Assembly: GCA_964521105.1 (NCBI GenBank)
Contig: CAZFPO010000150.1
Coordinates: forward strand, 1 to 5,544
Length of the DNA stretch: 5,544 bases
Reading direction: 5' to 3'
Source of the DNA: JAQUGA01 sp964521105
GTDB taxonomy: Bacteria; Bacteroidota; Bacteroidia; Bacteroidales; WCHB1-69
A model generated the notes under the pieces. It was given only the letters and a program-made list of their open reading frames with translations, did no database searches and was not told the origin of the DNA. Of the stretch, positions 4,848-5,544 are shown piece by piece. Within the stretch, counting starts at the first letter, position 1. Each line of letters opens with the position of its first letter. The translations under genes were made by a program, and so were the position numbers.

Positions 4848-5544
4848 TTATTTTTGATAATTTTTCCTAAAATCAGAAGGAGTAAAGCCCGTATTTTTTT
4901 TAAAAGCTACATTAAAAGATGATTTTGAATGAAACCCCACCATATTTGCAATAGCTTCAATGGTGTAAATTTCGCCAGTTTCAGAAAGTAATATTTTTTT
5001 GGAATCTTCAATTCTGAAATTATTTATAAATGTAAAAAAGTTTACTTGGTAGTGTTCATTAATTATTTGAGATAAGTAACGAGTATTTGTTGAAAGAGCC
5101 TCGGAAAAATCTTCGATGGTAATTTTGCTGTTATTGTATGGCTTTGTTTTAAGATATTCTTCAAGTTTTTCGATAATTGTATTTTTAAACTCTACCGATA
5201 AAGATGAATTCGCGTATTTTTTCTTAATGTCGTCATATTCAATTTTTTCTCTGCTATTTTCAATTTGTAAATCCGAAGCAATTTTAATTTTATCCTTTAA
5301 CAAATTATAAATGTTTTGTTGAGTGATTGCTTTAATTCCAAAATAGAGATTAACTAAGGCAAAAATTACATTAATGATAATTCTAATCCAAATTTCTTGA
5401 TTAATTCCAACAAATAATGTGAAGAAAGAAAGAATGAAAAATGCTAAAAAAATACCAATAAAGGAATTTAACCATTTTAAATTTATTTTTTCGGTATAAG
5501 AAAAGAAAAATTCAATGTTTCGATGGTGTCGTTTTATTAGTTTA
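4848..5544 (-). CDS. AraC-family regulator with N-terminal membrane helices (5' end outside window)
   Basis: The minus-strand frame is open from the stop at 4848-4850 to the window edge, giving 231 visible residues; the start lies beyond 5544. The TTG at 5301-5303 is an internal Leu codon, not the start. Visible residues 26-46 (SFIGIFLAFFILSFF) and 50-71 (IWIRIIINVIFALVNLYFG) are two membrane helices, preceded by a basic loop ending FFFSYTEKINLKWL. A charged linker (about 72-140) leads to the C-terminal double helix-turn-helix of AraC type: ITIEDFSEALSTNTRYLSQIIN (141-162) and YTIEAIANMVGFHSKSSFNVAFKKNTGFTPSDFRK (193-227). The GF-x-SKSSFNxAFKKxTGxTPxxFR signature is diagnostic. Such proteins combine several membrane helices with a cytoplasmic DNA-binding domain and are common in Bacteroidota. 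It is convergent with the redox cluster, so control of that cluster is possible but not shown. Confidence 0.88.
   Translation of the reverse strand, partial: KLIKRHHRNIEFFFSYTEKINLKWLNSFIGIFLAFFILSFFTLFVGINQEIWIRIIINVIFALVNLYFGIKAITQQNIYNLLKDKIKIASDLQIENSREKIEYDDIKKKYANSSLSVEFKNTIIEKLEEYLKTKPYNNSKITIEDFSEALSTNTRYLSQIINEHYQVNFFTFINNFRIEDSKKILLSETGEIYTIEAIANMVGFHSKSSFNVAFKKNTGFTPSDFRKNYQK

Noticed and set aside
4848..5303. AraC-type protein as a complete 151-aa gene starting at 5303
   Set aside because: The apparent start is a TTG Leu codon; the frame stays open to the window edge and encodes two membrane helices typical of this regulator type.
5116..5310. Plus-strand ORF of 64 codons within the regulator gene
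   Set aside because: It is antisense to the linker and membrane-adjacent part of the AraC-type gene; its hydrophobic composition is a by-product of the AT-rich complement.
1..5544. CRISPR arrays, tRNA or rRNA genes
   Set aside because: No regularly spaced direct repeats and no cloverleaf or rRNA-like conserved segments were seen on either strand.

Overview
The window looks like a draft-assembly contig from a member of the Bacteroidota. It is strongly AT-rich and has no Shine-Dalgarno sites at the gene starts. It carries a DUF5777-type outer-membrane barrel, a small cytochrome-c-like lipoprotein of a kind common in that phylum, and a membrane-bound AraC regulator typical of it. I cannot place it below phylum level. 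A run of exactly 100 N (3020-3119) marks a scaffold gap of unknown true length.

Layout. Bases 1-284 are non-coding, with two clean stem-loops. A membrane-anchored alpha/beta hydrolase follows (285-1235, +) and stands apart as a single gene. After a 210-base AT-rich spacer comes a tight co-directional cluster: a cytochrome-c-like lipoprotein that lacks both heme axial ligands (1446-1811), a DUF5777-like beta-barrel (1830-2705), an exported protein with a DUF2271-like N-terminus that runs into the gap (2722-3019), an unassigned C-terminal coding fragment after the gap (3120-3278), and a NapH/NosR-like membrane polyferredoxin (3282-4358). Spacings are 18, 16 and 3 bases. The cluster ends in a strong hairpin plus T-tract terminator (4377-4413). 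The convergent spacer (4359-4847) holds a roughly 180-bp imperfect inverted-repeat element flanked by an 8-bp direct repeat (MITE-like), then a perfect 13-bp stem-loop. On the minus strand, an AraC-family regulator with N-terminal membrane helices runs off the right edge (4848-5544).

Working model (inference). The four to five cluster proteins all carry export or membrane signals and probably form one cell-envelope redox module. The polyferredoxin would pass electrons across the inner membrane. The DUF2271-like protein and the lipoprotein would act in the periplasm, and the barrel would sit in the outer membrane. The most unusual point is that the lipoprotein keeps the fold and the CxxC of a c-type cytochrome but has Arg where the heme-ligating His should be, and also lacks the distal Met segment. 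It may have become a thiol/disulfide or structural component rather than a heme carrier.
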